From: Sphingobacteriia bacterium
Lineage (GTDB): Bacteria; Bacteroidota; Bacteroidia; Chitinophagales; Chitinophagaceae
NCBI GenBank assembly: GCA_017304675.1
Contig: JAFKLS010000017.1
Coordinates: 682,001 to 746,000 of the forward strand
Reading direction: 5' to 3'
DNA length: 64,000 nt
The stretch's first letter is position 1. Every line of letters begins with the position of its first letter. Positions 54,091 to 62,574 of the stretch are shown here, in pieces. The notes beneath the pieces were generated by a model that had not been told where the DNA came from, did no database searches, and was given only the letters and a program-made list of their open reading frames with translations. The translations under genes were made by a program, and so were the position numbers.

Positions 54091-55104
54091 TCAATCAATA
54101 ATTTTCTTTTTCGAAAGAATTGAAAAATTACTTTCCTCTTTTACTATGTTGTTGCTGAGTTTCCCTAACCCTTCTATTTCCATTTCCACAACATCACCAG
54201 GTTGTAACCATTGTTCAATATAATCGGGGTTGTTTAACTTGCCTGTTCCATTCAATTCCAAAAAACATCCTGTTCCAACAGTACCGCTGCCAATCACATC
54301 GCCGGGATAAAGGTTTACGCCATAGCTGCAGCGTTCAATAATCTCTGCAAAGGTCCAGTCCATATCACCTATATTGCCTTCACTCACCTGTATACCGTTT
54401 ACATAACATTTCATATGCAGGTTCCAGCTTTTGCCAATATGGTTGGCCTTGGCCGGTATTTCAAATTGCTCCAGTTCATCCAAGGTTACCAGGCAGGGGC
54501 CAATAACGGTAGCAAAATCTTTGCCTTTGGCAGGCCCAAGATTTAACAGCATTTCTTCCATTTGCAATACCCTTGCACTCATATCGTTCATAATCATCAG
54601 GCCGCCAATATAGTGGTCGGCTTTCTCTGCCGGTATGTTTCTGCCCTGTTTACAAATAACAATAGCAGCTTCCAATTCAAAGTCCAATTTATTAAAATGG
54701 TCCGGCATACATTCAATTGCTCCGGGTCCCTGAATACTATGATGGTTGGTGAAGTAGAAGATGGGGTATTGATCGAATTCAGGGATCATAGGCACGCCAC
54801 GGTTTCTACGGGCTGCTGCAACGTGTTGCCTGAACGCATAACCATCTCTGCAACTTGCAGGAAAAGGAATAGGTGCCAATAAATGAACCGCTGCAAGCGG
54901 AATCGATTTTTCAATGCCAATCCTGCCATTGAGAATTGCTGCATTTACTTTTTGTGCTATTGGGTAGAGATCGTCCCAGTATTGCAAAAAAAGATTCATG
55001 CTGCTGGGTAGGTCAGGATGTACCAGGTCGCAATCGTATAAAGCATCGTTGGCCAAAAAAGCCAGCTGATCGTGCCCTTCTTTTAAGTAAGAAACCAGTT
55101 TCAT
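54091..55104 (-). CDS. Fumarylacetoacetate hydrolase family protein
   Basis: 337-residue member of the FAH superfamily, metal-dependent C-C bond hydrolases or decarboxylases. Divalent metal ligands are visible in KLDFELEAAIVICKQGR (about 141) and IMNDMSARVLQ (about 170), with KGKDFATVIGPCLVT (about 190) and the structural motif YPGDVIGSGTVGTGCF (about 276). The N-terminal about 70 residues form the small domain typical of the long FAH proteins. Fumarylacetoacetase itself is possible but not demonstrated; tyrosine-catabolism genes are not adjacent. Confidence 0.9.
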   Translation of the reverse strand: MKLVSYLKEGHDQLAFLANDALYDCDLVHPDLPSSMNLFLQYWDDLYPIAQKVNAAILNGRIGIEKSIPLAAVHLLAPIPFPASCRDGYAFRQHVAAARRNRGVPMIPEFDQYPIFYFTNHHSIQGPGAIECMPDHFNKLDFELEAAIVICKQGRNIPAEKADHYIGGLMIMNDMSARVLQMEEMLLNLGPAKGKDFATVIGPCLVTLDELEQFEIPAKANHIGKSWNLHMKCYVNGIQVSEGNIGDMDWTFAEIIERCSYGVNLYPGDVIGSGTVGTGCFLELNGTGKLNNPDYIEQWLQPGDVVEMEIEGLGKLSNNIVKEESNFSILSKKKIID

Positions 55105-55225
55105 CGTTAGAAAAATTTATGCGGCGAAATTATAGTAAAATCTGGCCGGCCCTAAAATTGCTTTTTGCCAATATCCCATTTTTTTATGCTAAATGTTTTG
55201 AGCAAATTTGTTGAAATGATGTTTT

Positions 55226-56470
55226 ATGCGTAAAAAACTTGCCGGTTTGTTCGTTTTTTCTGGTATTCATCTTCTTTTAGCCCAGCCAAAAACTGATATG
55301 TGGTTAGACCAGTTGTTGAAAGAAAAGGCACCTCCTTTATTACAGCATGTATTAAATAACCCCGACAGCTTTAGATACCAGCTTATTTATACAAAAATTG
55401 ACCGGGATAAAAAGAATGAGCCGCATTGCACGAATTATTATATACATGCCAACGCAGCAGAATACTTTAATCCTGCTTCTACGGTAAAAATGCCATTGGC
55501 TTTTTTATCGCTGGAAAAAATTAACCGGTTGAAAGAAAAAGGTATTAATAAAGAAACGGTGATGTTAACAGATAGTTCTTTCGCTGCACAAACAACTGTT
55601 TTCTCAGACACCAGTGCTGCTAATGGGTTGCCTTCGGTTGCACAATATATCCGCAAAATATTTTTGGTGAGCGATAATGATGCCTATAACAGGTTGTATG
55701 AATTTTTAGGTCAGCAAACCATTAATGAACAACTGCATAAAAAAGGATATGCTGATATAAGAATCACTCGCCGTTTTGTAACCATGGATGAAGAACAAAA
55801 TCGTCACACAAATCAGGTTCGGTTTGTACAAAATGAAAAAAAAATATATACACAACCCCCGGCATACAGCAATTTTAAATTTAATTTCCCTCAACCCATA
55901 TTAATCGGTAAAGCATATTATAACAGAAATGATTCTTTAATTGATGCGCCGATGGATTTTACAAAGCACAATAATATTTCTTTAGAAGATCTGCAACAGA
56001 TCTTACAATCTGTTATGTTGCCTTCTTCCGTTAAGCCGGAACAACGTTTTGATCTTGGCCCTGAAGATTACAGATTTTTATACCAGTATATGTCGGAACT
56101 GCCATATGAGAGCAGCCACCCCAAATATGATACAACAGAGTTTTTTGATAGTTATTGTAAATTCTTTTGGTTTAAAGCCGGCAAAGGAAAATTGCCGGAG
56201 TATATCAGGTCTTATAACAAGCCAGGCTGGAGCTATGGTTTTTTAACAGATGTAGCTTATATAGTAGATTTTAAGAACAATGTTGAGTTTATGCTGAGTG
56301 GGGTTATTTATGTAAACAGAGACCAGGTATTGAACGATAATAAATACGAGTATGAAGAAATTGGATACCCCTTCTTTCAGCAGGCAGGAAAAATTATATA
56401 TGAGTATGAGTTAGGGCGGAAAAGAAAGGTAAAACCCAACCTCTCTATTTATAAATGTCAATATAATTAA
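55226..56470 (+). CDS. Serine hydrolase (class A beta-lactamase-like fold)
   Basis: 414-residue exported protein with the penicillin-binding/beta-lactamase fold. Signal peptide about 1-19 (LFVFSGIHLLLAQ). Active-site motifs: Ser-x-x-Lys in FNPASTVKMPLAF (about 82), Ser-x-Asn in LVSDNDAYNRLYE (about 150), and a Lys-Ala-Gly in FKAGKGKLPEY (about 312) where active lactamases have K-T/S-G. It is more divergent and longer than class A enzymes (about 290), so I would not call it a beta-lactamase. The next gene begins 15 nt downstream (GH9-CE4), and they are probably co-transcribed. Confidence 0.8.
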   Translation: MRKKLAGLFVFSGIHLLLAQPKTDMWLDQLLKEKAPPLLQHVLNNPDSFRYQLIYTKIDRDKKNEPHCTNYYIHANAAEYFNPASTVKMPLAFLSLEKINRLKEKGINKETVMLTDSSFAAQTTVFSDTSAANGLPSVAQYIRKIFLVSDNDAYNRLYEFLGQQTINEQLHKKGYADIRITRRFVTMDEEQNRHTNQVRFVQNEKKIYTQPPAYSNFKFNFPQPILIGKAYYNRNDSLIDAPMDFTKHNNISLEDLQQILQSVMLPSSVKPEQRFDLGPEDYRFLYQYMSELPYESSHPKYDTTEFFDSYCKFFWFKAGKGKLPEYIRSYNKPGWSYGFLTDVAYIVDFKNNVEFMLSGVIYVNRDQVLNDNKYEYEEIGYPFFQQAGKIIYEYELGRKRKVKPNLSIYKCQYN

Positions 56471-56485
56471 GAATACAGAAACTTT

Positions 56486-59008
56486 ATGAAAAAAATTGCA
56501 TTATATATATTGGTGGTTTTTTGCTTTTCCTTTAAAAAGGAAGATACGGTACAACAGGTTATTCGCATTAACCAGTTAGGATATACCACCGGCGGAATAA
56601 AAGTGGCAGTGTGGTGCAGTAAGCAAAACACCCTGATAGATTCTTTTCAAATTATTGACAGCGCTACAAAAAAGATTGTGTTTAAAAGTGGTGCAGGAAA
56701 AGCATTTGGCGGTTATGGCCCTTTTAATCAAACCTATCGGTTGAATTTTTCTGAGTTTAAAAAGCCCGGCAAATATTTTATTCAATGCGGCAAAGCACAG
56801 TCGCCGGTTTTTACCATTGCAGATGATGTTTACAAAGGAGCTGCAGATTTTTGTTTGCAATACATGCGCCAACAAAGAAGCGGCTTTAATCCTTTTTTAA
56901 AAGACAGCTGCCATACGCATGACGGGTATGTTTTATATGGTTTGCCTGTTGGCATTAAAGACAGCACACATATTAATGTTAGTGGTGGCTGGCACGATGC
57001 CAGTGATTACCTGCAATACAGTTCTACTTCTGCCAATGCAACCTACCATTTGTTGGCTGCATACAGAGATTTTCCTGAAGTTTTTAAAGATGAAAAACTG
57101 AGTAATGGATTGGATGGAAGCAATGGTGTTGCAGATGTTTTAGATGAAGCAAAATGGGGATTGGATTGGTTGCTGAAAATGCATCCTTCAAAAAACATTA
57201 TGTTTAACCAGTTAGGAGATGATAGAGATCATAGAGGCATGCGTATACCTAAAGAAGATAGTTATTACGGTAAAGGTTTTGAAAGGCCTGTTTATTTTAT
57301 TGATGGCGAAAAACAGCAGCGAGGAAAATTTTTAAACAACACAACAGGAACAAGTTCTACTGCAGCAAAATTTTCGAGTGCGTTTGCTTTAGGGTATGAG
57401 TTGTTTAAAAAGGAAGATAAAAAATTTGCAAACATATTAAAGGAGAAAGCTATTGCGGCCTATGCTTTTGCCAATAAAAAGAAAGGTGTAACACAAACTG
57501 TTTCCGTTGTATCGCCATATATTTATGAAGAAGCAGATTGGCAGGACGATATGGGCTTGGCTGCAACACATATGTCGGCACTAATCAACAATAAAAAACT
57601 TTTAGATACAGCGTATAAATATTTAGAAAATGCCAATGCCGAAACATGGATTGGGAAAGACACTGCAAAGCATTATCAATATTATCCGTTCATTCATTTG
57701 GGGGTGAATGAATTAACGAAAAGGCTTGGTAACTCAATAGCCGCTTCAGAAAAAATTATCAGTTATAGCAATGAAATTCTTGCTGTTTTAAACAAAGCAA
57801 AACAGAATGCATTTTATAGAGCTATCCCGTTTATCTGGTGCAGTAATAATTTAACAACAGCATTTGCAACGGAATGTTTCTGGTACAGGCAAAGAACAGG
57901 TGATCAATCTTTCATTGAATTGGAGCAGGCCAATTTCGATTGGCTGTTCGGGTGCAATCCATGGGGTACCAGCATGGTATACGGTTTGCCTGCATGGGGC
58001 GATACACCTGTTGATCCTCATTCGGCTTTCACTCATTTAAAAAATTACCCGATCAATGGCGGATTGGTTGATGGCCCGGTTTATACTTCTATTTATAATA
58101 ATTTAATTGGTATTAAACTAACTCATGAAGATGCCTATGCAGCTTTTCAAAGCGATCTGGCAGTATATCATGACGATTATGGAGACTACAGCACCAACGA
58201 ACCAACAATGGATGGAACGGCAAATCTTATATACCTGCTGGCGGCAAAAGAAAGTGAAAGTAAAAAGGGCTTTAACTTTTCAACAAACCCAAGAACAAAA
58301 CGAAATCTTACTTATAGCTATGGCGCCGCAATAAGAGGCGATAGTACAAAAAGAGAAATTGCATTGGTGTTTACTGCAGACGAATTTGGAGAAGGCATTC
58401 CAACAATTGTAAACGTACTTTCCAGGAGATATTTAACCGCTTCCTTTTTCTTTACGGGCAGATTTTATAACGATCCTAAAAATGCCGCGAACATTAAACT
58501 CATTCAAGATAAGTTCAATGAATTGGGGCCGCATTCGAACGATCATTTGTTGTATTGCGATTGGAACAAGAGAGACAGTACATTGATAAGCAGGCAAACC
58601 TTTGTAAATGATTTTCATTTGAATGAAGATGCGATGGATAAATTGCACGTTCGGGAACCATGGAACAGGTTATTTATTCCGCCTTATGAATGGTGGAACA
58701 ATGATATTGCAAAATGGTGCCATGAGTTGGGTATACAACTGTTCAACTTTACGCCGGGTTCTGCAACGAATGCGGATTATACTTATCCTGAATTGGAAAA
58801 GCAATACAAAAGCAGTGAAGAAATATTACAACGTGTGTACTCAATTGCCAAAAAACCGAATGGATTAAACGGGTATATTTTATTGATACATGCAGGAACC
58901 GATAACAGAAGAACAGATAAATTGTATGATCGATTGGAAGAGCTGCTTGGTTTTTTAGAGAAGGAAAATTATAAGGTTTTGCCTGTTGGCGATTTGCTTT
59001 ATTATTAG
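56486..59008 (+). CDS. Fusion of GH9 glycoside hydrolase and CE4 (NodB-like) deacetylase
   Basis: 840 residues, three parts. An Ig-like cellulase-N domain (about 22-105) precedes a GH9 (alpha/alpha)6 domain (about 115-600). Its two Asp are in SGGWHDASDYLQ (about 166-177) and its acid Glu in YSTNEPTMDGTANL (about 569). A C-terminal NodB-like deacetylase domain follows (about 612-840): base/metal motif LVFTADEFGEG (about 624), metal His pair HSNDHLLY (about 682), FIPPYEWWN (about 729) and LLIHAG (about 798). The first CE4 motif reads DE rather than DD. A N-terminal hydrophobic stretch with a Cys suggests export. The combination points to N-acetylated, amino-sugar-containing glucans (chitin or chitosan type) rather than plain cellulose; that is inference. 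Confidence 0.85.
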   Translation: MKKIALYILVVFCFSFKKEDTVQQVIRINQLGYTTGGIKVAVWCSKQNTLIDSFQIIDSATKKIVFKSGAGKAFGGYGPFNQTYRLNFSEFKKPGKYFIQCGKAQSPVFTIADDVYKGAADFCLQYMRQQRSGFNPFLKDSCHTHDGYVLYGLPVGIKDSTHINVSGGWHDASDYLQYSSTSANATYHLLAAYRDFPEVFKDEKLSNGLDGSNGVADVLDEAKWGLDWLLKMHPSKNIMFNQLGDDRDHRGMRIPKEDSYYGKGFERPVYFIDGEKQQRGKFLNNTTGTSSTAAKFSSAFALGYELFKKEDKKFANILKEKAIAAYAFANKKKGVTQTVSVVSPYIYEEADWQDDMGLAATHMSALINNKKLLDTAYKYLENANAETWIGKDTAKHYQYYPFIHLGVNELTKRLGNSIAASEKIISYSNEILAVLNKAKQNAFYRAIPFIWCSNNLTTAFATECFWYRQRTGDQSFIELEQANFDWLFGCNPWGTSMVYGLPAWGDTPVDPHSAFTHLKNYPINGGLVDGPVYTSIYNNLIGIKLTHEDAYAAFQSDLAVYHDDYGDYSTNEPTMDGTANLIYLLAAKESESKKGFNFSTNPRTKRNLTYSYGAAIRGDSTKREIALVFTADEFGEGIPTIVNVLSRRYLTASFFFTGRFYNDPKNAANIKLIQDKFNELGPHSNDHLLYCDWNKRDSTLISRQTFVNDFHLNEDAMDKLHVREPWNRLFIPPYEWWNNDIAKWCHELGIQLFNFTPGSATNADYTYPELEKQYKSSEEILQRVYSIAKKPNGLNGYILLIHAGTDNRRTDKLYDRLEELLGFLEKENYKVLPVGDLLYY

Positions 59009-59281
59009 TTACCAACGCTCATCTTCCGGTATTGAATTGTTTTGTTTAAACTGGCGCCTGGTATTTTCTTTCTCTGCCAAACGTTGTAAAACCAACGTTG
59101 CAATAATTTCTCCTGCATTGGTGCCGGTATTCTGCTGGAGTGTTTGCTTCAGCTTCTTTTCATTAATATCAATTCTGTATAGCAATCGAACCAGTGTATT
59201 AAAATCGTTAAGAATTAAATCGTTCAAAGCATCAATTAACTCTTGCTTTTTAAGTGTTTGTATGTTTTCTAAATCTAACAT
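59009..59281 (-). CDS. Conserved small hypothetical protein
   Basis: 90-residue, highly helical protein, not recognised. It reads LDLENIQTLKKQELIDALNDLI and then LYRIDINEKKLKQTLQQNTG with heptad-like hydrophobic spacing, ending in a charged tail (IPEDERW). No Cys and no signal. Its stop directly abuts the GH9-CE4 stop (convergent), and it lies 3 nt downstream of the TIGR02757 gene, so those two minus-strand genes are probably co-transcribed. Confidence 0.65.
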   Translation of the reverse strand: MLDLENIQTLKKQELIDALNDLILNDFNTLVRLLYRIDINEKKLKQTLQQNTGTNAGEIIATLVLQRLAEKENTRRQFKQNNSIPEDERW

Positions 59282-59284
59282 CGT

Positions 59285-60046
59285 TTATAGTTTTTCCATC
59301 ACACCTAAGCCGAACAAGGCAAAATCATATTTTACAGGATCCTGCGCATCTAAAGTTCGTAAGTATTCTGTTAACTCAATAGCCGCCTGCCAATCTGTTT
59401 GCTCTCTTTGTAAAATTCCCAAATGTTTGGCCACTCTTGCCACATGCACATCAACCGGGCAAATGAGTTGTGAAGGATGAATATTATTCCAAATACCAAA
59501 ATCAACGCCGCAATCATCTTGTCTAACCATCCAGCGCAAAAACATATTCAATCTTTTACAGTTCGATTTTTTAGCAGGTGTGGCAATATGTTTCCTGGTT
59601 CGGTGTGGAAAATCTTCTAACGAGAAAAAATAATTGTGAAAGCCCGAGAGCATTTCTTCAATTGTATTTCCCCATTGTGAAAAAGCGGTTTCTAAACTTG
59701 TGTGATGAAGGTAATGTTCTTTTAAAAATTCGATGAAATATAAAATATCCGTTGCATTGAATGTTCTGTGTTTGAATAGCAGCAAACGCTTCATGTCTTT
59801 GGGCTGATGATGCAATACAAAATCGTGAGGCGCATTTTCCATTAGCTGCATCAGTTCTCTTGATTTATTGATGATGATGGTTCTGTTACCCCATGCAAAC
59901 AGTGCTGCAAAAAAGGCTGCTATTTCAATATCCTGCTTACTGGAAAATGAATGTGGAATGCAAATGGGGTCTTTTGCAATAAATGAAGGGTTGTTGTATA
60001 AAACTGCTTTTTCGTTCAATAAAACTGCTATCTCATTCCTATTCAT
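59285..60046 (-). CDS. TIGR02757 family protein (DUF2400)
   Basis: 253-residue protein with the DUF2400/TIGR02757 pattern: DPICIPHSFSSKQDIEIAAFFAALFAWGNR (split around 25-55), RKHIATPAKKSNCKRLNMFLRWMVRQDD (split about 148-176) and CPVDVHVARVAKHLGIL (about 195). The last block resembles the DNA-glycosylase-type helix-hairpin-helix region (VDVHVxRVxxRLG), so a link to base-excision repair enzymes has been suggested for the family but is not proven. Confidence 0.87.
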   Translation of the reverse strand: MNRNEIAVLLNEKAVLYNNPSFIAKDPICIPHSFSSKQDIEIAAFFAALFAWGNRTIIINKSRELMQLMENAPHDFVLHHQPKDMKRLLLFKHRTFNATDILYFIEFLKEHYLHHTSLETAFSQWGNTIEEMLSGFHNYFFSLEDFPHRTRKHIATPAKKSNCKRLNMFLRWMVRQDDCGVDFGIWNNIHPSQLICPVDVHVARVAKHLGILQREQTDWQAAIELTEYLRTLDAQDPVKYDFALFGLGVMEKL

Positions 60047-60082
60047 AAACTTAATAGTATGCCATGATGTACAAAATAAACA

Positions 60083-60110
60083 AAAGGCTTCCGGTATACC
60101 GAAAGCCTTT
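60083..60110 (-). terminator. Intrinsic terminator of the ABC membrane gene
   Basis: On the minus strand AAAGGCTT-t-CGGTATACCG-g-AAGCCTTT forms a long stem (8 + 5 bp with one mismatch), followed by TGTTTATTTTG. It lies 10 nt after the stop codon of the ABC six-helix gene and separates it from the TIGR02757 gene. Confidence 0.75.
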
Positions 60111-60119
60111 GCGAATAAA

Positions 60120-61010
60120 TTATACTGCTACGGCCGGGGTATCGTCATCAAATTCTTCTTCAGATTCTATACGCTTGGTAATATCGTTCAATGAAGTTAA
60201 TCTTTGAACGGTGTAAGGAATGGTATCCAGGCCGCCTACAAATTTGAGAATGTAATTATAAATACCAATCAATTCACCTGCATAAATGCCTTCTGAAGAA
60301 ATATTCTTTTTAGTAACAAACAGGGCGGCTGCAATAACAACCATCACTAACATTTCGAGCCAACCGAAATTCCATGCTTCCTGGTCGGATATTTTTATTT
60401 GCCACTTCTTTAAATTGTTGTAATGACTCCTGATCTTTAATTCGTTGCCGCTACTAATAACATCTACCTGTTTCTCCAGCTCATCGTTTTTCTTTTTGTT
60501 AAGATGTTTCATTTTTTTGCCATAGAAATAACTCATAGCACTAACAGGCAGTAATACACCCAAACAAATTAACACAACTTGTTTATCGTAAAAATAAAGC
60601 AATACCAATGAACCGAGAATGTTGTATATGGCTTCAATAACATATACCAGGTCGTACTCAAGAAAGTCTACAAACTCTCTTGCAAGAGTAGAGTGGGCAC
60701 TTAGTTTTGAAACGGCTTCAGAGCTAAGGCGCTTGCTTAAAAAATTTGTTACCAGTGAAGTATATATAGATGAATAGGTTCTGGTGTCGTACCTGTGCCG
60801 TATGGTTCCGATAATAATCCAGCTGAAATGCACTAATGATAAAATAATTAGGCCCTTATAACTCCCGTCAACCAAATCATCCACTGCCTTACCAAGAAAG
60901 AAGGGGCGCATAAGAGAACCCAGCATTTCTAATGAGAACAGAGAATACGTAATAAGCAACCTAACTTTATGTTGGGCAAAAACGTTTCGTAATAAGCTAT
61001 TCTTTTTCAT
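60120..61010 (-). CDS. ABC transporter six-helix membrane protein without ATPase domain
   Basis: 296-residue protein with an ABC exporter-type transmembrane domain: about six helices (for example LLITYSLFSLEMLGSLMRPFF, LIILSLVHFSWIIIGTIRH, YDKQVVLICLGVLLPVSAMSYFYG, split) and the cytosolic coupling loop EAVSKLSAHSTLAREFVDFLE (about 90). There is no Walker A or signature motif, and no ATPase gene is in the window, so it belongs to the TMD-only ABC_membrane_3 group. I chose ATG 61010 (MKKNSLLRNV) because the upstream extension to 61133 overlaps the ATP-grasp-SET stop and reads as low-complexity non-protein. TACATTTG at 61095-61088 is a likely -7 box. Confidence 0.8.
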   Translation of the reverse strand: MKKNSLLRNVFAQHKVRLLITYSLFSLEMLGSLMRPFFLGKAVDDLVDGSYKGLIILSLVHFSWIIIGTIRHRYDTRTYSSIYTSLVTNFLSKRLSSEAVSKLSAHSTLAREFVDFLEYDLVYVIEAIYNILGSLVLLYFYDKQVVLICLGVLLPVSAMSYFYGKKMKHLNKKKNDELEKQVDVISSGNELKIRSHYNNLKKWQIKISDQEAWNFGWLEMLVMVVIAAALFVTKKNISSEGIYAGELIGIYNYILKFVGGLDTIPYTVQRLTSLNDITKRIESEEEFDDDTPAVAV

Positions 61011-61087
61011 ATCCGTTCTTTTTATGTTCAGCTCTAAAAATCTGACCTTACAATAAGTACGGAGTTTAATGGGGTTGCAAGCACTGG

Positions 61088-61095
61088 CAAATGTA
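61088..61095 (-). promoter_or_regulatory. Possible -7 box for the ABC membrane gene
   Basis: TACATTTG on the minus strand, 78 nt upstream of ATG 61010, fits TAnnTTTG. No convincing -33 box was found at the right spacing, so this is a tentative site. It would let the ABC gene be expressed apart from the ATP-grasp genes upstream. Confidence 0.3.
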
Positions 61096-61104
61096 GGGGT
61101 AGAA

Positions 61105-62529
61105 TTACTTGTCAGGGGCTGACCTTTTGTCAACCGTATTGCCTGAAATACCGTTTATTTTACCTCTGCAATTGGGGCTTGTACACTGGCAATCAAAGGG
61201 TTCGGCTGTATCGTCTAATAGCAATCCATAATCTAAAGTTAGTTCTTCGCCAATCTTAATTTTTTTTGAAGCTACAACATTTAACCCTTTATAAACAGTG
61301 TTGGCATTACAAGAGTGGTTTTGCGGAGCCCATTCGGCAGGATTGTCATCCCATAAAATATATACATTACTGCTAATAGGGTATGCATATCTTCTAAAGT
61401 TTTCTTTTTCGGCTTCATCCCAATTGGCATCAACAAATTGTTTGGTAATAATTCGTTGGGCTTTGCCTTCTCCTTTAAAGATAAGCTCTCCTTCTTCAAT
61501 ATCGCGGGAAGCATATATGCCATAGCCTGCAATAGAATTGCCTTTCACTTCGTAAGGTTTTTGCCTGCGTTTGTAGCGGGCAATGCCCTCTTCAATAATA
61601 TGCTTTAAAAACCCTTTCTGTCCTGCGGCGTCAAACCTCAAAATATAATCTGCACTTCCTTCATACCCATTTTTATAAAAAACAGAACAGGTAAAATTGA
61701 TCTCTAAAAAATAAAGCCGGCTGTTTTTGTCTGTCCTAAAATCGAGCCTTGCATAGCCAATGCCATTAAATGCAGTGAAGATTTTTTCAGCAGCATTGAT
61801 TAATTCCTGTTTTAATTTTTCATCTGTAACCGGGATATTGGCATCGGTATGCAGATCGGAAGTTTTAAGGGCATAGGTTTTAAAACTCACTTCTTTTGGG
61901 AAAATATATTCAATGGGTTGAAAAGCCTTGCAGGTTTTGCCATCTGCATTGGCTGCCACTAAAACGGTAAATTCTCTTCCGTCAATAAATTGTTCAACCA
62001 GCAATTCGTTGTACTCGGGCAGGGTAGCAGCAACCTTTTCTTCTAGAGTACTAAAGCTGTTAACCAAAGAGTGCTCATCAATGCCAAGACTGTCTCCTGC
62101 CTTGGCCGGTTTTACAAATAGTGGGTAATGTAATTTGTTTTGAATGGAATGAAGTTGTTGTAACGAAGTGATTTTATGGTATGCAGGTGTTTGTATATTG
62201 CAACAATAAGCAACATATTTCATCAGCTCCTTGGGCGGGTCGTATAAAACTGTTGATGGGCCCGTATGCGGGAGGTTTAGTAGCTCTAATGTATAAATAA
62301 CATCAATACTGGGTACTTCCCATTCCAGGTAGCCTTCACACAGGTTAACAAAAACATCAAAACCCTGTGTACTTAATTGTTTTAATTGTTTGTAGGTGGT
62401 AAGTTTATTTAAGAAAACAGTGTGCACTTCATCGTCCGGTAATAATACCGATAAATCCCTTGGCGGATCGTAATACTGGTAATCAACTTTTGTAGTGGAA
62501 TAATCAGGAAGCAGTACACATAGTTTCAT
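61105..62529 (-). CDS. ATP-grasp (D-Ala-D-Ala-ligase-like) fused to SET domain
   Basis: 474 residues in one uninterrupted frame. An N-terminal ATP-grasp ligase (about 1-315) has LFVKPAKAGDSLGID (about 136, ATP-binding loop), VEQFIDGREFTVL (about 178), GYARLDFRTDKNS and LYFLEINFTCS (about 265, metal-binding D/E region). A SET methyltransferase domain (about 325-465) follows: GNSIAGYGIYASRDIEEGE, NHSCNANTVYKG (about 403, normally NHSCxPN), GEELTLDYG (catalytic Tyr) and the zinc post-SET cluster CQCTSPNCRG (about 448). Ligases of this family join a carboxylate to an amine; SET domains methylate Lys. The fusion suggests a two-step modification of one product or target. Physiological substrates are unknown. 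Confidence 0.88.
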   Translation of the reverse strand: MKLCVLLPDYSTTKVDYQYYDPPRDLSVLLPDDEVHTVFLNKLTTYKQLKQLSTQGFDVFVNLCEGYLEWEVPSIDVIYTLELLNLPHTGPSTVLYDPPKELMKYVAYCCNIQTPAYHKITSLQQLHSIQNKLHYPLFVKPAKAGDSLGIDEHSLVNSFSTLEEKVAATLPEYNELLVEQFIDGREFTVLVAANADGKTCKAFQPIEYIFPKEVSFKTYALKTSDLHTDANIPVTDEKLKQELINAAEKIFTAFNGIGYARLDFRTDKNSRLYFLEINFTCSVFYKNGYEGSADYILRFDAAGQKGFLKHIIEEGIARYKRRQKPYEVKGNSIAGYGIYASRDIEEGELIFKGEGKAQRIITKQFVDANWDEAEKENFRRYAYPISSNVYILWDDNPAEWAPQNHSCNANTVYKGLNVVASKKIKIGEELTLDYGLLLDDTAEPFDCQCTSPNCRGKINGISGNTVDKRSAPDK

Positions 62530-62545
62530 GGAAGGAAATTACATA

Positions 62546-62574
62546 AACATTTATTGTTGAAACAAATAAATGTT
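62546..62574. promoter_or_regulatory. Inverted repeat between the two ATP-grasp genes
   Basis: AACATTTATT (62546-62555) and AATAAATGTT (62565-62574) form a perfect 10-bp AT-rich stem with a 9-nt loop. It spans the 43-nt gap and touches the stop codon of the upstream ligase gene. It may limit expression of the downstream fusion, or be a weak terminator or mRNA-stability element; no poly-U tract follows on either strand. Confidence 0.4.

Noticed and set aside
61105..62529. Possibility that the ATP-grasp-SET fusion is a frameshift artefact or two genes
   Set aside because: The frame is continuous through the junction near residue 320, with no stop, and both halves are full-length domains; the separate neighbours are a different copy.
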